The notes below the pieces were generated by a model. That model saw only the letters and a list, made by a program, of their open reading frames with translations. It was not told where the DNA came from and made no database searches. The position numbers were made by a program, and so were the translations under genes. DNA of 7,644 nucleotides from Bacteroidia bacterium (GTDB lineage Bacteria; Bacteroidota; Bacteroidia; Bacteroidales; Dysgonomonadaceae): contig JAUNRY010000066.1 in the NCBI GenBank assembly GCA_030539475.1, positions 1-7,644 on the forward strand. The letters run 5' to 3'. Position 1 is the stretch's first letter; each line of letters starts with the position of its first letter. Below, piece by piece: positions 6,089 to 7,644 of the stretch.

Positions 6089-7644
6089 CTACAAATCTTT
6101 CAGCATCACGTCTTTCGAAGACTCGTAAATACACATCCGTGTTTCGAGCAGCGCATCCCAATGTTGCGCGAAATCGCCTTCCACATCAATCAGAAAATCT
6201 TCGGAACCGTCTTTATCCAGCTGCTCCATCAGATCGCTGACAGTGAGCAGGTTGATATCCATTGCGGGTTGAAAAGCCATGACCCGTTCATCGTTGGAAG
6301 TGGGTGTTGGCGAAATTAGCTGGAGCTTGAGCAACTTATCGATAATATCGTTGGTGAGCTTGATGGGGATCTTGCATTTCATCGAGAGTTGATCGGCCGT
6401 CAGCGGCGTTTCACTCGCGGCAAACCGTTTTACAATCACCGACGAAATCATGAGGGTGAAGAAATCGCGGTAGCGGCGGCTGATGTTTTTGGTTTCACGG
6501 TCGAACGAAAACTTCCGCACGTTTTGTGCCGAGAACGACAATTCGGCGCCGATAAGCACAAGGAACCACGACATTTGCGTCCACAAAAGCAACAACGGTA
6601 TGGCGGCAAATGCTCCGTAAATGGCGTTGTATTTGGTAATCCACAACTGCCCTTCCAGATAAAGCATCTGGAAAACTTGAATGGCAATACCGGCCACAAT
6701 TCCCCCGATAATCGCGCTCGTCCATTTTACTTTTGTGTTGGGCATGAAACGATACAATAGCGTGAGCGTGATGATCATTACCAAAAACGGCAGGATGTTC
6801 AAAAATTGCGTTACTACCGGATTGAGGATGTAACTGAATTTATCGAACGGCCCGGTGGAAGCTTGAATAAGCGCCGATAGGCTGTAGTTGAGCACGATAA
6901 AAATGGGCAACAGCAATACGAGCGCGAAATAATCGATTATCCGCCGCTGAATGGCCCTCCCTTTGGTAACGCCCCAAATGCGGTTGAAGCTGTTTTCGAT
7001 ATCGGTGAACAGCAGAACTATGGTGTATAACAGCAAGATAACACCAATTCCGGCAAAAACGCCGCCTTTGGCATGTTCGAGCGAATTATTGACGAAGCTT
7101 ACCAGGGTTTCAATGTTAAACGATTCCGTGAGGAGCGCGTCGGCGTCTGTTGCAACCGAATCGGGAGCTGGCACGGTATCCGCGATGTTGGTTTCGTGCC
7201 CCGCCTGCAACGATTCCGGCACAGCTACAAGGGTGTCGGCGGCTACCACATCGGGGTCGGGTGCATCCGCAGCCATTTCAACATCGATAGTATTTTCAAA
7301 ATAATCGAATATCTGGCTCTCCAGTATGTTTTCGAAACCAAATCCGCGCGCAATGGCGAACAAAACGGCCAACAGCGGAACCACCGAAAGGATGGTACGA
7401 TAGGTTAACGATCGCGAACTGGCGCCCAGGTTCTGCTCCTGCACACCGCGAACGGTCAGCATGATTACTTTGAGAACGTTGTTGACAACATTTCGTTTGT
7501 TGGACAGGTTTTCAGGATTTAATCGCCAGATATCGTAAGTCAGAAAGTGAATCCACTCTTTTATTTTCAGGTTTATACGCGCGATCAAGCCCGGACGGTC
7601 TTCTTCTTCCTCGTGTCGGGATTTTCTTTTTTCTCGTTTCAACA
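6089..7644 (-). CDS. YihY/BrkB-family inner membrane protein, 5' end at window edge
   Basis: This is a polytopic membrane protein of the YihY/BrkB (once RNase BN) family, whose transport or envelope role is not firmly known. At least 517 residues are visible. They comprise a charged cytoplasmic N-terminus (1-75), then TM segments near 81-100, 193-213, 236-258, 280-298, 306-326 and 342-368. Family motifs are SRSLTYRTILSVVPLLAVLF (about 76-95), WGVTKGR (223-229), YRFMPNT (297-303) and YGAFAAIPLLLLW (342-354). Two additions stand out: an acidic Ala/Asp/Pro-rich loop (about 119-175) between TM1 and TM2, and a 130-residue soluble C-terminus whose part at 412-470 looks like a winged helix. The first codon wholly inside the window is TTG at 7642, but the codon before it ends in TG at the edge, so the true start may be that codon or further upstream. 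Confidence 0.9.
   Translation of the reverse strand, partial: LKREKRKSRHEEEEDRPGLIARINLKIKEWIHFLTYDIWRLNPENLSNKRNVVNNVLKVIMLTVRGVQEQNLGASSRSLTYRTILSVVPLLAVLFAIARGFGFENILESQIFDYFENTIDVEMAADAPDPDVVAADTLVAVPESLQAGHETNIADTVPAPDSVATDADALLTESFNIETLVSFVNNSLEHAKGGVFAGIGVILLLYTIVLLFTDIENSFNRIWGVTKGRAIQRRIIDYFALVLLLPIFIVLNYSLSALIQASTGPFDKFSYILNPVVTQFLNILPFLVMIITLTLLYRFMPNTKVKWTSAIIGGIVAGIAIQVFQMLYLEGQLWITKYNAIYGAFAAIPLLLLWTQMSWFLVLIGAELSFSAQNVRKFSFDRETKNISRRYRDFFTLMISSVIVKRFAASETPLTADQLSMKCKIPIKLTNDIIDKLLKLQLISPTPTSNDERVMAFQPAMDINLLTVSDLMEQLDKDGSEDFLIDVEGDFAQHWDALLETRMCIYESSKDVMLKDL

Overview
The window reads as chromosomal DNA from a member of the Bacteroidota, most likely order Bacteroidales. The support is indirect: the protein sequences resemble that group, gene starts are preceded by A/T-rich sequence rather than Shine-Dalgarno sites, and both strands of the only divergent intergenic region carry an exact TAnnTTTG box, the -7 element of the Bacteroidota sigma factor. 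Base composition is moderate and even, with no mobile element, CRISPR array, tRNA or rRNA. It looks like ordinary core genome, and no gene cluster here looks like a wholly new system.

Layout, right to left because most genes are on the minus strand. A long YihY/BrkB-family membrane protein runs in from the right edge (minus, 7644-6089). It converges on a plus-strand YgjP/DUF45-type zinc metallopeptidase (5341-6054). A 100-bp divergent promoter region (5241-5340) separates that gene from a minus-strand pair, mlaE (5240-4491) and mlaF (4423-3599), the permease and ATPase of an MCE/Mla-type lipid transporter. After a 170-bp gap come three genes of the SUF iron-sulfur cluster assembly pathway: sufC (3428-2676), sufD (2663-1323) and sufS (1265-54). 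There is no gene-free stretch longer than 170 bp.

SufS takes sulfur from cysteine, and SufC with SufD belongs to the SufBCD scaffold on which the Fe-S cluster is built. The obligate scaffold partner sufB, usually directly upstream of sufC, is not in the window; mlaF occupies that position. In the same way mlaE and mlaF have no adjacent MCE-domain gene (mlaD).

The most interesting material is non-coding. (1) The sufC leader carries a GC-rich hairpin followed by a U6 tract, ending 14 nt before the sufC ATG and overlapped by a 10-codon upstream ORF, so it looks like an attenuator. (2) The sufS leader and the sequence just after sufS share a layout of stop codon, hairpin, AAACAAT, CCCCGTAT and GCAATG, which suggests another gene of the same unit starts exactly at the left window edge. 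(3) The divergent promoter region has a -7 box so close to the metallopeptidase ATG that its mRNA may be leaderless.
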